From positions 1 through 7,571 of the forward strand of contig JASEGF010000099.1 of assembly GCA_030017935.1 (NCBI GenBank): a DNA stretch of 7,571 nucleotides, in the 5' to 3' direction. The DNA is from Bacteroidales bacterium. Its GTDB lineage: Bacteria > Bacteroidota > Bacteroidia > Bacteroidales > DTU049. Below the pieces are notes generated by a model. The model was not told the DNA's origin, ran no database searches, and was given only the letters and a program-made list of their open reading frames with translations. Shown here piece after piece: positions 1-6,959 of the stretch; positions within the stretch are counted from its first letter, which is position 1, and every line of letters starts with the position of its first letter. Made by a program: the position numbers and the translations under genes.

Positions 1-372
1 GAAAACCAAGAAATTAATGTTCAACAACCGGAAGATAAAAATGTACAAAATCAAGTCTTACCTGGTTCTCAATCTGCTTTTATATTAGGTATTTTATCTG
101 TTGTTTTCACTCTTACAACAGTAATTTTAGGTATAATTTTAGGCATTATTGCTGTTGTGGAAGGTAATAGAGCTGTGAAAGCTTATGAATTAAATCCATC
201 ACTTTATACAAAAGCTGAATATAGTAATGCTAATGTTGGCAAAATATTAGGATGGATAAGTATCGGCATTGGTGCTGCTATTTTCCTTTTTATTATTTTA
301 ATTATCATTTTTGCTATATCTTTTGCTTTACCTTTTGCTGCTTTTGATAGCATTACTAGCATTACATTATAA
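1..372 (+). CDS. Small two-helix membrane protein, CCC-motif/DUF4190-like, 5' partial
   Basis: The frame is open from the first base and has no ATG before it enters the first helix. An in-frame GTG at 157 lies inside that helix and is an unlikely start, so the gene begins outside the window; 123 codons are visible. The visible protein has a Gln/Asn-rich polar N-terminal stretch (residues 1-25), a hydrophobic glycine-spaced helix (about 26-53), a polar linker with NPSLYTKAEY (65-74), then NVGKILGW leading into a second long helix (about 82-115). The layout helix, 'NP..Y', 'GKIL', helix is what I recall for Bacteroidota CCC-motif membrane proteins and the wider DUF4190 group. Their function is unknown to me. 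The cysteines that name the family are absent here (FTLTT at the expected place). It ends 5 nt before nnr, so the two may be cotranscribed. I am sure it is a real membrane protein, less sure of the family. Confidence 0.75.
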   Translation, partial: ENQEINVQQPEDKNVQNQVLPGSQSAFILGILSVVFTLTTVILGIILGIIAVVEGNRAVKAYELNPSLYTKAEYSNANVGKILGWISIGIGAAIFLFIILIIIFAISFALPFAAFDSITSITL

Positions 373-377
373 TTCAT

Positions 378-1925
378 ATGAATATTTTAAGTATAGAAGA
401 CATTAGAAAAGCAGATGAATATACTATAAAAAATGAACCTATCGACTCTATAGATTTGATGGAGAGAGCTGCGAGCAAATGCTTCTATTTTATACAAAAA
501 ATATTCGTTAATTTTAATAGTTTTGTAATATTTGCTGGTACTGGTAATAACGGCGGTGATGGTTTAGTAATTGCTCGTAAACTTATAGAAAATGGCAATG
601 ATGTTAAAATTTTTGTTTGTGAATTTAGCAAAAATTATTCAGCAGATTTTCTAACAAATCTAAATAGACTTCCTGATAAAAATAATATTGTAAAAATTCA
701 AAATTTAAATGATTTTGAAAAACTTAAAATATTAGATAATAATGATATAATAATTGATGCATTATTAGGTTCTGGCATTAGCAGAGCTCCAGATGATTGG
801 TTGGCTGAATTGATAAAATATTTAAATAGTTCAAATAATATCAAAATAGCTATAGATATGCCTAGTGGATTATTTGCTGATAAGACATCAAAAAATCATT
901 GTGATAGAATTGTAAAAGCTAATTACACTTTAGCATTTGAGGTTCCTCGTTTAGCTTTTTTTATGCCAGAGAATTATGATTATGTGGGAGATTGGAAAAT
1001 ATTACCTATAGGGTTAGATCTCAATTTTATTAATAATTGTGATCCGCTAGCTATCATGATAGATGCACAAGAGATTAGTAAGAGGCTAAAAAAACGAAAT
1101 AAATTTGGTCATAAAAATATCTTTGGTCATGTTGGCATAGCGGCAGGTAGTCCTGGTAAATATGGTGCAGGATTACTAGCTACTCTAGGTGCTCTTAAAA
1201 GTGGTGCTGGCCTTGTTTCTACTATTGTGCCTGAAAAACTTGTGTCTGCTTATTTATCTAAGCTTCCTGAAGCTTTAACTTTACCTATTGATACAGCAAA
1301 TATTGAAGATTTATCAATTTTGCATAATTATGATGCTGCTTGCATAGGTCCTGGATTAGGTACTGATGATTTTACTGCTAATGCATTACTCGATTATCTT
1401 TTAAATTGCAAAAAACCTACTGTTTTAGATGCTGATGCTATAAATATTTTAAGTAAACACAATGAATGGTATAGTTTTTTAAATAATAATTTTATACTTA
1501 CTCCTCATCCTGGCGAGCTGAAAAGATTGATTGGTGAATGGAATGATGATTTTGAAAAATTAGAACTAGTAAAAGATTTTTGTAAAAAATATAATTGTAC
1601 TATAATTATCAAAGAGCATAACTCCAAAATTATTGATGAAAACGGGCAAATTTTTATTAATATCACTGGTGATGATACTTTATCTAAAGGTGGCAGTGGA
1701 GATATCTTATCTGGACTTTTAACAGGTTTATTGGCTCAGAATTATTCTCACATAGATGCTTGTATTTTAGCAACTTGTCTGCATGGAGCTGCAGGTGAAT
1801 GGTGTGGCAATAAATATTCTCATCATGCTACCACTATTTCGCAATTAGCTGAAGGTATAGAAAAAATTTTTACCAATTGGGAACACAACGATTTTTCTCA
1901 AATTTCTGATTTTTCACAAATTTGA
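378..1925 (+). CDS. nnr: Bifunctional NAD(P)HX epimerase / ADP-dependent NAD(P)HX dehydratase
   Basis: This metabolite-repair enzyme restores NADH and NADPH from their damaged hydrates in the cytoplasm. The N-terminal YjeF_N domain (about 1-215) interconverts the R and S epimers, and the C-terminal ribokinase-like domain (about 230-500) dehydrates the S form using ADP. Visible epimerase motifs are AGTGNNGGDG (53-62), IIDALLGSG (125-133) and AIDMPSG (158-164). Dehydratase motifs are the Gly-rich stretch around GIAAGSPGKYGAG (253-265), IGPGLG (323-328), LDADAIN (350-356), LTPHPGELKRL (374-384) and GGSGDILSG (438-446), whose Asp442 is the expected catalytic base. The segment before it reads TGDDTLSK where TGNPGMAT-like sequence is more usual. 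At 515 residues it has the normal length of the fused form. The ATG at 378 lies 5 nt after the previous stop, with no Shine-Dalgarno box. The last residues are a DFSQIS/DFSQI duplication. Confidence 0.95.
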   Translation: MNILSIEDIRKADEYTIKNEPIDSIDLMERAASKCFYFIQKIFVNFNSFVIFAGTGNNGGDGLVIARKLIENGNDVKIFVCEFSKNYSADFLTNLNRLPDKNNIVKIQNLNDFEKLKILDNNDIIIDALLGSGISRAPDDWLAELIKYLNSSNNIKIAIDMPSGLFADKTSKNHCDRIVKANYTLAFEVPRLAFFMPENYDYVGDWKILPIGLDLNFINNCDPLAIMIDAQEISKRLKKRNKFGHKNIFGHVGIAAGSPGKYGAGLLATLGALKSGAGLVSTIVPEKLVSAYLSKLPEALTLPIDTANIEDLSILHNYDAACIGPGLGTDDFTANALLDYLLNCKKPTVLDADAINILSKHNEWYSFLNNNFILTPHPGELKRLIGEWNDDFEKLELVKDFCKKYNCTIIIKEHNSKIIDENGQIFINITGDDTLSKGGSGDILSGLLTGLLAQNYSHIDACILATCLHGAAGEWCGNKYSHHATTISQLAEGIEKIFTNWEHNDFSQISDFSQI

Positions 1926-1945
1926 TAATAGTCGATTTGATAATA
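1890..1945. repeat. Overlapping short direct repeats across the nnr stop codon
   Basis: An 18-bp unit occurs twice in tandem (1890-1907 and 1908-1925), matching at 15 of 18 positions. The second copy ends in the TGA stop, where the first has a TCT serine codon. Immediately after, the 11-mer ATTTGATAATA occurs at 1920-1930 and again at 1935-1945, a 15-bp period. The repeats look like slippage duplications that lengthened the C-terminus of Nnr by about six residues. The rest of the 59-nt convergent gap to aroB shows no convincing terminator. Confidence 0.7.
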
Positions 1946-1984
1946 AAATTAGTAATTCAGACAAAAGAGATTTGTTTAACAAAA

Positions 1985-3043
1985 TTAGAAAAAAATAGAA
2001 CTATACAATTGTTTTATCTCTTCTATAGTAAATTTATGAATTTTAGGCTTACCGATCTCATACAATAAAACAAAACTAATTTTTTCGTCTAAATTTTTTT
2101 TATCATGAATCAAAAAAGTTAATAATTCATCAAAATCTATCACTAGTGGTTTGTCATACCATTTTTGTAGCCAATCTATAACCTTTTGTGACCAATATGG
2201 TGAAAAGTTTAATACTTTTTCAGAAAATTTCAAAGAATATTGCAAGCCCCAAGCCACACATATACCGTGAGGTGTTTGTACGTTTTGAGATAATCTATAT
2301 GATTCGAAAGCATGACCAAATGTATGTCCCAGATTCAAAATTTTTCGTCTGTTTTTTTCAAGTGGATCTATATTGATAATGTGATGTTTGTATTGAATAG
2401 ATTTCCTGATGATTTGTGTGCTTGATACTTGGCGAGGATCAGATTTTATAATTTCATTTACAGATTCTTTATTGATCAGCAGTCCATATTTAATTATTTC
2501 TCCATAACCACTTAAAATGTCAATTTCTGATAGAGTATTTAAAAATTCAGGATAGATAAATGTAAATAAGGGGAAATAGTAAGTACCTATTTCATTTTTA
2601 TTATTATTGAAATTAATGCCATTTTTACCTCCTATACCAGCGTCTACCGCAGATAAAAGAGTAGTGGGAATGTTTATGACCTTTAAGCCACGTTTAAAAG
2701 TCGATGCTGCGAAACCTCCTAAATCACTTATAGTGCCACCGCCGACACATATTACCAGATCATCTCTATTAAAATTATTTTTATCTAAAATATCCCAAAT
2801 TTTAATGATTTCAAAAATAGTTTTTATATTTTCATCAGAATTATAATAAATTATTTCTATATATTTGAAATTAGAATTATTGATAATTGATTTTACCTCA
2901 TCCAAATAATTATCATTGATAAAGGCATCTATTAATATTAAACAATTAATATTTTTGTGTGTTCCTAAATGATATCGGAAATATTTTTGAAAAGTAGTGA
3001 AGTTGTGCTCTATGTAGATTGGATTTTTATTCCCGATGCGCAT
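1985..3043 (-). CDS. aroB: 3-dehydroquinate synthase
   Basis: AroB converts DAHP to 3-dehydroquinate, the second step of the shikimate route to aromatic amino acids, using bound NAD and a divalent metal (zinc or cobalt) in the cytoplasm. The 352-residue protein has the usual length. The NAD-binding signature GGGTISDLGGFAAS lies at 101-114, followed by NIPTTLLSAVDAGIGGKNGIN (124-144, read as two blocks around the DAGIGGK core). SGYGEIIKYG supplies Glu182, LNLGHTFGHAFE supplies His240 (and His244), and TPHG supplies His259; by family alignment Glu182, His240 and His259 are the metal ligands. It starts at an ATG 31 nt after the era stop, with an A/T-only leader and no Shine-Dalgarno, so it is probably the last gene of the era transcript. 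It converges with nnr. No key residue is missing. Confidence 0.96.
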   Translation of the reverse strand: MRIGNKNPIYIEHNFTTFQKYFRYHLGTHKNINCLILIDAFINDNYLDEVKSIINNSNFKYIEIIYYNSDENIKTIFEIIKIWDILDKNNFNRDDLVICVGGGTISDLGGFAASTFKRGLKVINIPTTLLSAVDAGIGGKNGINFNNNKNEIGTYYFPLFTFIYPEFLNTLSEIDILSGYGEIIKYGLLINKESVNEIIKSDPRQVSSTQIIRKSIQYKHHIINIDPLEKNRRKILNLGHTFGHAFESYRLSQNVQTPHGICVAWGLQYSLKFSEKVLNFSPYWSQKVIDWLQKWYDKPLVIDFDELLTFLIHDKKNLDEKISFVLLYEIGKPKIHKFTIEEIKQLYSSIFF

Positions 3044-3074
3044 ATAAGATTAAAATTTTATTCTTTGGGAAATA

Positions 3075-3953
3075 TTATATGTTATAACCTAGTCTTTTTA
3101 AAGTATTTTTATCATTACGCCAGTTTGGTTGTACTTTAACAAATAAATTTAAAAAAATATGTTTATCTAATAATTTTTCTAATTTCAGTCTAGCATTAGT
3201 ACCTAGTTGTTTTATCATTTCACCTTTTTTACCAATAATTATATTCTTTTGTGAATCTCGCATAACCCATATTTCTGCTTCTATAAAAACTGGATCCTGA
3301 TCTTCTTTGAAGCTATTTATTACTACTTCAGTTTCATAAGGTATTTCATCTCTATATAAATAATAAATCTGCTCTCTAATAATTTCTGAAGCGAAATATC
3401 TTAGATATCTATCTGAGAGTATGTCTTTATCATAATATGGTGGATGCTCTGGTAAAAGGTTAATAATTATTTCTAGTAATTTATCAATATTATATCCTGT
3501 CAGTGCAGAGACAGCGATTATATCTACATTAGAGAATTTTTCTTTAAATTTTTTTTCTTTAATTAAAAATGTTTTTTCATCAACTAGATCAGCTTTGTTG
3601 AGAACAACAATTTTGGGTTGTGAATATTTAGCTACTATGTCTATGAGTTGATTGTTATCTCTTTTATCAGTTAAATCATGCATGTAAATTAATATATCTG
3701 CATCTTCGAAAGCAGATTCTATATCATGTAGCATAGCTTTATGTAGCTCATATTGAGGGTTAGTGAGCCAACCTGGTAAATCTGAAAAAATAATTTGATT
3801 ATTTTCATCATTATAAATGCCCAATACTCTTTGTCGCGTAGTTTGTGCTTTGGGAGAAACGGGCATTAGGTTCTCACCTATAATGGAATTTACTAGTGTA
3901 GATTTACCAACATTTGGATATCCTAATATGCTTATGAACCCGGCTTTATGCAT
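3075..3953 (-). CDS. era: Ribosome-assembly GTPase Era
   Basis: Era binds the 3' end of 16S rRNA and helps 30S subunit maturation. The GTPase domain shows G1 GYPNVGKST (11-19), the switch I stretch SPKAQTTR (33-40), G3 DLPG (58-61), G4 NKAD (119-122) and G5 SAL (149-151). The C-terminal type II KH domain contains IIIGKKGEMIKQLG (238-251), with the RNA-binding GxxG loop at 241-244. At 292 residues it is full length, and the beginning MHKAGF and the end near KRLGY are as I recall for Bacteroidota Era. G3 reads DLPG where DTPG is usual; the Asp and Gly that define the motif are kept. The start ATG is 79 nt downstream of the HIT gene, and aroB follows 31 nt later. Era is certain; whether it has its own promoter is not. 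Confidence 0.97.
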   Translation of the reverse strand: MHKAGFISILGYPNVGKSTLVNSIIGENLMPVSPKAQTTRQRVLGIYNDENNQIIFSDLPGWLTNPQYELHKAMLHDIESAFEDADILIYMHDLTDKRDNNQLIDIVAKYSQPKIVVLNKADLVDEKTFLIKEKKFKEKFSNVDIIAVSALTGYNIDKLLEIIINLLPEHPPYYDKDILSDRYLRYFASEIIREQIYYLYRDEIPYETEVVINSFKEDQDPVFIEAEIWVMRDSQKNIIIGKKGEMIKQLGTNARLKLEKLLDKHIFLNLFVKVQPNWRNDKNTLKRLGYNI

Positions 3954-4032
3954 TTAATTTATTATATATTTCTTTTTAAAAATTGGACAAAAAGTAATTA
4001 AAATTTAAGTAAAATTCAGAGTAATTATATCA

Positions 4033-4437
4033 TTATAATACTACGAATTTCTTTATTCCTTCAGCAATATTTTGTAATTCTTCATAGCTGAATTTCAGTT
4101 TAGGTCTAGTGAAATCAATATCAGTAATATTTTTAATTGGAACAAGATGAATATGAGCATGTGGTACTTCTAGACCCACAACGGCGACACCTGTTCTGAT
4201 AGCTTCACCTTCCATGTATTTATCGATAGCTTTAGCTACTTTTTTGGCAAATATCCATAAGCCAGCAAGACTTTCATCATCTAAATCAAAAATGTAATCA
4301 ACTTCTTTCTTTGGAATTACTAAAGTATGAGCTTTGGCTAATGGGTTAATATCTAAAAATGCCAAATAATTTTCATCCTCAGCGACAATATATGCTGGGA
4401 TTTCACGATTAACAATTTTTGTAAATATACTAGACAT
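4033..4437 (-). CDS. HIT family nucleotide hydrolase (HinT-like)
   Basis: This is a 134-residue histidine-triad protein, a family of dimeric nucleotide hydrolases/transferases that act on nucleoside phosphoramidates and adenylated compounds. The family signature HAHIHLV lies at 93-99, so His93, His95 and His97 form the triad, with His97 the expected neighbour or nucleophile of the active site. The N-terminus SIFTKIVNREIPA (3-15) and AHTLVIPKKEVDYIFDL (36-52) are the standard nucleotide-binding parts. The cysteines that bind zinc in some relatives (CxxC at the start) are replaced by S-I-F-T. It starts 2 nt after the greA stop codon, so the two are almost surely translated from one transcript; I recall this pairing in other Bacteroidota. 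The physiological substrate cannot be told from sequence. Confidence 0.93.
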   Translation of the reverse strand: MSSIFTKIVNREIPAYIVAEDENYLAFLDINPLAKAHTLVIPKKEVDYIFDLDDESLAGLWIFAKKVAKAIDKYMEGEAIRTGVAVVGLEVPHAHIHLVPIKNITDIDFTRPKLKFSYEELQNIAEGIKKFVVL

Positions 4438-4439
4438 AA

Positions 4440-4910
4440 TTATTCGATTTTTAAAATTTTATATTTTATTACACCAGCTGGTACATGGATATCTACGATA
4501 TCATCAATTTTTTTACCTATCAGAGCTTGAGCAACAGGACTATTGACACCGAGATGTTTTTTCTTGAGATCGGCTTCTTTGTCTGGTACTATTTTATAAG
4601 AGATTATCTGATCATTAGATAAATTTTTAATAGTAACTGTAGTTAAGATTCTAACTTGAGATTTATCAACCTCAGTCTCGTCAATAATTTTAACATTTGC
4701 CAATAGTTTTTGCAATTGAGCTATTTCTAATTCTAAATGAGCCTGAGCATCTTTAGCAGCATCATATTCAGCATTTTCTGATAAATCGCCTTTTTCTCTT
4801 GCTTCAGCAATCATCTGAGCTATATGTGGCCTCTCCTCATGCATCAGTTGATTTAACTTATTTTGAAGATTTTCAAAACCTTCTTTTGTGAGATATGTTA
4901 TTTCATCCAT
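4440..4910 (-). CDS. greA: Transcript cleavage factor GreA
   Basis: GreA enters the RNA polymerase secondary channel and stimulates cleavage of backtracked RNA, rescuing stalled complexes. The 156-residue protein has the usual length. The N-terminal coiled-coil hairpin (about 1-75) carries GDLSENAEYDAAK at its tip (41-53); Asp42 and Glu45 correspond to the acidic pair that positions the catalytic magnesium. The C-terminal FKBP-like domain (about 80-156) contains SPVAQALIGKK (124-134) and ends with the typical strand KYKILKIE. It uses an ATG start with an A/T leader. The stop codon is 2 nt before the HIT gene. Upstream, within the 82-nt gap to ispD, lies a terminator hairpin whose T-run ends only about 31 nt before the start codon, which could be either the ispD terminator or an attenuator in the greA leader. 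Confidence 0.97.
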   Translation of the reverse strand: MDEITYLTKEGFENLQNKLNQLMHEERPHIAQMIAEAREKGDLSENAEYDAAKDAQAHLELEIAQLQKLLANVKIIDETEVDKSQVRILTTVTIKNLSNDQIISYKIVPDKEADLKKKHLGVNSPVAQALIGKKIDDIVDIHVPAGVIKYKILKIE

Positions 4911-4941
4911 AATGATAAATTTACATTTTTATAAAAAATAT

Positions 4942-4976
4942 AAAAAAACATTCCCACGCATTTTAAAGCATGGGAA
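4942..4976 (-). terminator. Intrinsic terminator between ispD and greA
   Basis: Read on the minus strand, a 9-bp stem (4976-4968 with 4959-4951, TTCCCATGC against GCGTGGGAA) closes an 8-nt A/T loop and is followed after two bases by seven T residues (4948-4942). The stem holds one T-G pair that is a U-G wobble in minus-strand RNA but a C-A mismatch in plus-strand RNA, so the structure fits leftward transcription. It follows the ispD stop codon by 16 nt. Confidence 0.8.
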
Positions 4977-4987
4977 AAATTTATTTG

Positions 4988-4995
4988 CAAAATTA
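4988..4995 (-). promoter_or_regulatory. Possible -7 box of a greA promoter, overlapping the ispD stop
   Basis: TAATTTTG on the minus strand fits the Bacteroidota -7 consensus TAnnTTTG. It overlaps the ispD stop codon, and the surrounding 13-mer TTAATTTTGCAAA is identical to the one in the candidate tRNA promoter. No good TTTG -33 box is seen at the usual distance, so this is weak. If it is used, transcription would start near 4983-4980 and the terminator hairpin would lie inside the greA leader. Confidence 0.25.
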
Positions 4996-5670
4996 ATAAA
5001 AATTTTCTAATATAGTAGACATTAAAATTAAATCTTCAGGATAAGTGATTTTAAGATTTAATCTTGTACCTTCAAAAAAAGTAAGTGGTAGATTTTTACT
5101 TTCCCATACACTAGCATCGTCAGTAAATTTATCATTATAGTCTTGCTCATAAGCTTGTTTTAGTAAAGAAATATTAAAAAATTGTGGAGTATCAATTAAC
5201 ATAACATCATCTCTATCTACGATAAAATTTTTATCATCATCTTTTATCCTAACAGAATTATAAGTTTTATGATATGGGATAGCACAATTATTTTCTTTTG
5301 CTAATTTATAACCTTTTCTAATTAATGGTTTGGGCACATATGGTCTAGCAGCATCATGAATAGCTACTAATCCATCGTCAGGTAAAGCTGCAAGAGCATT
5401 TTTTACACTATCGAAACGCTCATTACCACCTATTACAGTTTTTATACCATTATATTCGGGATAATTAAACCATAATACCATATATAATCCTTTATGCCTG
5501 CTATTAATCACCAAAATAATATTAGAAATAGGAACAATTCCAACAAAAGATTCTAAACTATAGCAAACAATAAATTTACCATTAATAGACATTAATGGTT
5601 TTGGAACTTTACTATGCATGCGTCTGCTTTGGCCTCCAGCTAAAATAATTGCATATTTATTATTATCCAT
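4993..5670 (-). CDS. ispD: 2-C-methyl-D-erythritol 4-phosphate cytidylyltransferase
   Basis: IspD joins MEP and CTP to give CDP-methylerythritol and pyrophosphate, the third step of the non-mevalonate isoprenoid pathway. The ATG at 5670 gives a 225-residue protein that begins right before the nucleotide-binding loop ILAGGQSRRM (9-18). A longer frame begins with a TTG at 5688 overlapping queA, but adds only six unconserved residues, so I prefer the ATG. Residues matching the E. coli catalytic set are Arg17, Lys24 (in KVPKP), Arg153 (in VDRDD) and Lys207 (in LKITYPEDL). The signature IHDAARP spans 104-110 and TDDAS follows at 183-187. The PKQ usually seen at the lysine is PKP here. The related TarI family was considered, but the full IspD residue set and the MEP-type tail favour IspD. 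It lies 10 nt after queA and is followed by a terminator. Confidence 0.92.
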   Translation of the reverse strand: MDNNKYAIILAGGQSRRMHSKVPKPLMSINGKFIVCYSLESFVGIVPISNIILVINSRHKGLYMVLWFNYPEYNGIKTVIGGNERFDSVKNALAALPDDGLVAIHDAARPYVPKPLIRKGYKLAKENNCAIPYHKTYNSVRIKDDDKNFIVDRDDVMLIDTPQFFNISLLKQAYEQDYNDKFTDDASVWESKNLPLTFFEGTRLNLKITYPEDLILMSTILENFY

Positions 5671-5680
5671 TTGCAGATTA

Positions 5681-6742
5681 TTAATCAATGATTAACATAG
5701 CATCCCCATAAACATAAAAACGATATTTTTCTTTCACAGCTAATTCATAAGCAGACATTAAAAGATCATAACCTGCGAATGTAGCTGCAGACATCAAAGC
5801 TACACTATAAGGCAAATTAAAATTGGTCAAAAGTGCATTAGCTACATGAAAATCATAAGGAGGATAAATAAATACAGAAGTCCACCTATGAGCAGGCATC
5901 AAATATCCATCGATATAATGAGATGATTCTATAGCTTTCATCACAGAATTACCAACTGCACAAATCTTTTTTTGATTTTTTTTAGCTTCATTAACTATCT
6001 GACAGGCTTCTTCATCAATAATAAACTCTTCTGCATCGAATTTATGCTTAGATAAATTCTGAACATCTATTTTTCGTAAATCTCCTAGTCCAATATGTTC
6101 AGTAATTTCAGAAAAATTGATACCATGCACTTTCATTCTTTTCATTAATAATTCTGTGAAATGTAATCCTGCGAAAGGTGGTAAAACCGAACCTTCTACT
6201 TTAGCATAAACAGTTTGAAAATATTCATTATCAATAGGTTCAGTAGAGCGATCTAAAAGTACAGGTACTGCTAATTCACCCAAGCTTTTTAGCAATGTTA
6301 AAAATTTATCATGTGGCATCTCTGTGAGAAAGCGAATAGTACGCCCACGAGAAGTAGTATTATCAACTACCTCTGCAACTAATTCACCATTATCTCCAAA
6401 ATATAATTTATTACCAATACGAATTTTTCTAGCTGGCTCCACAGTAACATCCCACAATTTGAGATCTTCATTTAGCTCCCTTAAAAGTATCACTTCTATT
6501 TGAGCTCCAGTACGTTCTTTTATGGCTATTAATCTAGCAGGAATTACTTTAGTATTATTAATGATCATCACATCTCCTTCATCAAAATAATCTATAATAT
6601 TTTTAAAAATTTTATGTTCAATTTCACCTGTTTTTTTATGTATTACCATTAGCCGACACTCATCTCTCTCCTCCATAGGATATCTAGCTATCAACTCATC
6701 AGGTAGATCAAAATAAAAATGCATCAATTTTTTAGGTTCCAT
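5681..6742 (-). CDS. queA: S-adenosylmethionine:tRNA ribosyltransferase-isomerase
   Basis: QueA transfers and rearranges the ribosyl group of SAM onto 7-aminomethyl-7-deazaguanine at wobble position 34 of the tRNAs for Asp, Asn, His and Tyr, giving epoxyqueuosine. The 353-residue protein has family length and covers the whole fold: FDLPDELIARYP (11-22), RDECRLMV (26-33), INNTKVIPARL (61-71), WDVTVEPARKIRIGNKL (97-113), AGLHFT (191-196), EHIGLG (215-220), FIYPPYDF (291-298), ALLTNF (303-308) and the end YGDAMLI (345-351). Several positions that I remember as near-invariant differ: PFAGLHFT for PTAGLHFT, GNSVMKAIES for GTTVMRALES, and NFNLPYSVALM for NFHLPxSTLLM. It may therefore be a diverged QueA or a paralogue with altered activity. 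It starts at an ATG with an A/T leader, 123 nt downstream of the tRNA genes, and probably shares a transcript with ispD. Confidence 0.9.
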   Translation of the reverse strand: MEPKKLMHFYFDLPDELIARYPMEERDECRLMVIHKKTGEIEHKIFKNIIDYFDEGDVMIINNTKVIPARLIAIKERTGAQIEVILLRELNEDLKLWDVTVEPARKIRIGNKLYFGDNGELVAEVVDNTTSRGRTIRFLTEMPHDKFLTLLKSLGELAVPVLLDRSTEPIDNEYFQTVYAKVEGSVLPPFAGLHFTELLMKRMKVHGINFSEITEHIGLGDLRKIDVQNLSKHKFDAEEFIIDEEACQIVNEAKKNQKKICAVGNSVMKAIESSHYIDGYLMPAHRWTSVFIYPPYDFHVANALLTNFNLPYSVALMSAATFAGYDLLMSAYELAVKEKYRFYVYGDAMLIID

Positions 6743-6833
6743 AAATTTATTTTTTTTAATAGGATATTAATATACGTAAAATAATTGTTTTTGTTACATT
6801 ATTTAAATAATATTAAAAAGAGTATATTTTTCA

Positions 6834-6860
6834 AATAATTAAAGAATATTCTTTATTATT
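6834..6860. repeat. A/T palindrome between tRNA-Leu(CAG) and queA
   Basis: AAAGAATATTCTTT (6841-6854) is a perfect 14-bp palindrome. A T-A pair and five further pairs (AATAA 6834-6838 with TTATT 6856-6860) extend it past one bulged T, giving a long but A/U-only hairpin in either direction. It sits just after the tRNA genes on the minus strand and ahead of queA. It could be a weak tRNA terminator, but no T-run follows in that direction; it could also be an operator or chance in AT-rich DNA. I see nothing else firm in the 123-nt gap 6743-6865. Confidence 0.35.
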
Positions 6861-6865
6861 TTTAA

Positions 6866-6949
6866 TGCCCGGAACAGGACTCGAACCTGCACACCTGTGA
6901 CAGTACTAGTCCCTGAAACTAGCGCGTCTACCAATTCCGCCATCCGGGC
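6866..6949 (-). tRNA. tRNA-Leu (anticodon CAG)
   Basis: This 84-nt class II tRNA has the acceptor stem GCCCGGA/TCCGGGC with discriminator A73, the Leu-type D arm GGCGGAATTGGTAGACGC, and an anticodon stem CTAGT/ACTAG around the loop TTCAGGG, so the anticodon is CAG, reading CUG. A 15-nt variable arm and a T arm with loop TTCGAGT follow. The variable-arm pairing is weak (a 3-bp CTG/CAG stem). The 3' CCA is not encoded. It is the second of two Leu tRNAs on this strand. Confidence 0.96.
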
Positions 6950-6959
6950 ATAAAAAAAA

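Noticed and set aside
1946..1984. Possible terminator hairpins between nnr and aroB (for example TTTG/CAAA at 1971-1983)
   Set aside because: Stems are only 4-6 A/T-rich pairs, alternatives compete, and no T-run follows in the needed position.
2188..2376. Plus-strand open frame opposite aroB
   Set aside because: It is antisense to the conserved 3' half of aroB and shows no family features.
2607..2846. Plus-strand open frame opposite aroB
   Set aside because: It is antisense to the NAD-binding part of aroB; its composition is explained by that gene.
3051..3060. TAAAATTTTA palindrome in the era-aroB gap
   Set aside because: A 10-bp A/T-only palindrome is common by chance in this base composition.
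3988..4020. Possible promoter for era on the minus strand (TCTG, 20 nt, TACTTTTTG)
   Set aside because: The -7 box has an extra base against TAnnTTTG and the -33 box one mismatch; in DNA this AT-rich such matches are expected by chance.
6832..6835. TTTG on the minus strand as a -33 box for queA
   Set aside because: No acceptable TAnnTTTG box lies at the right distance downstream.
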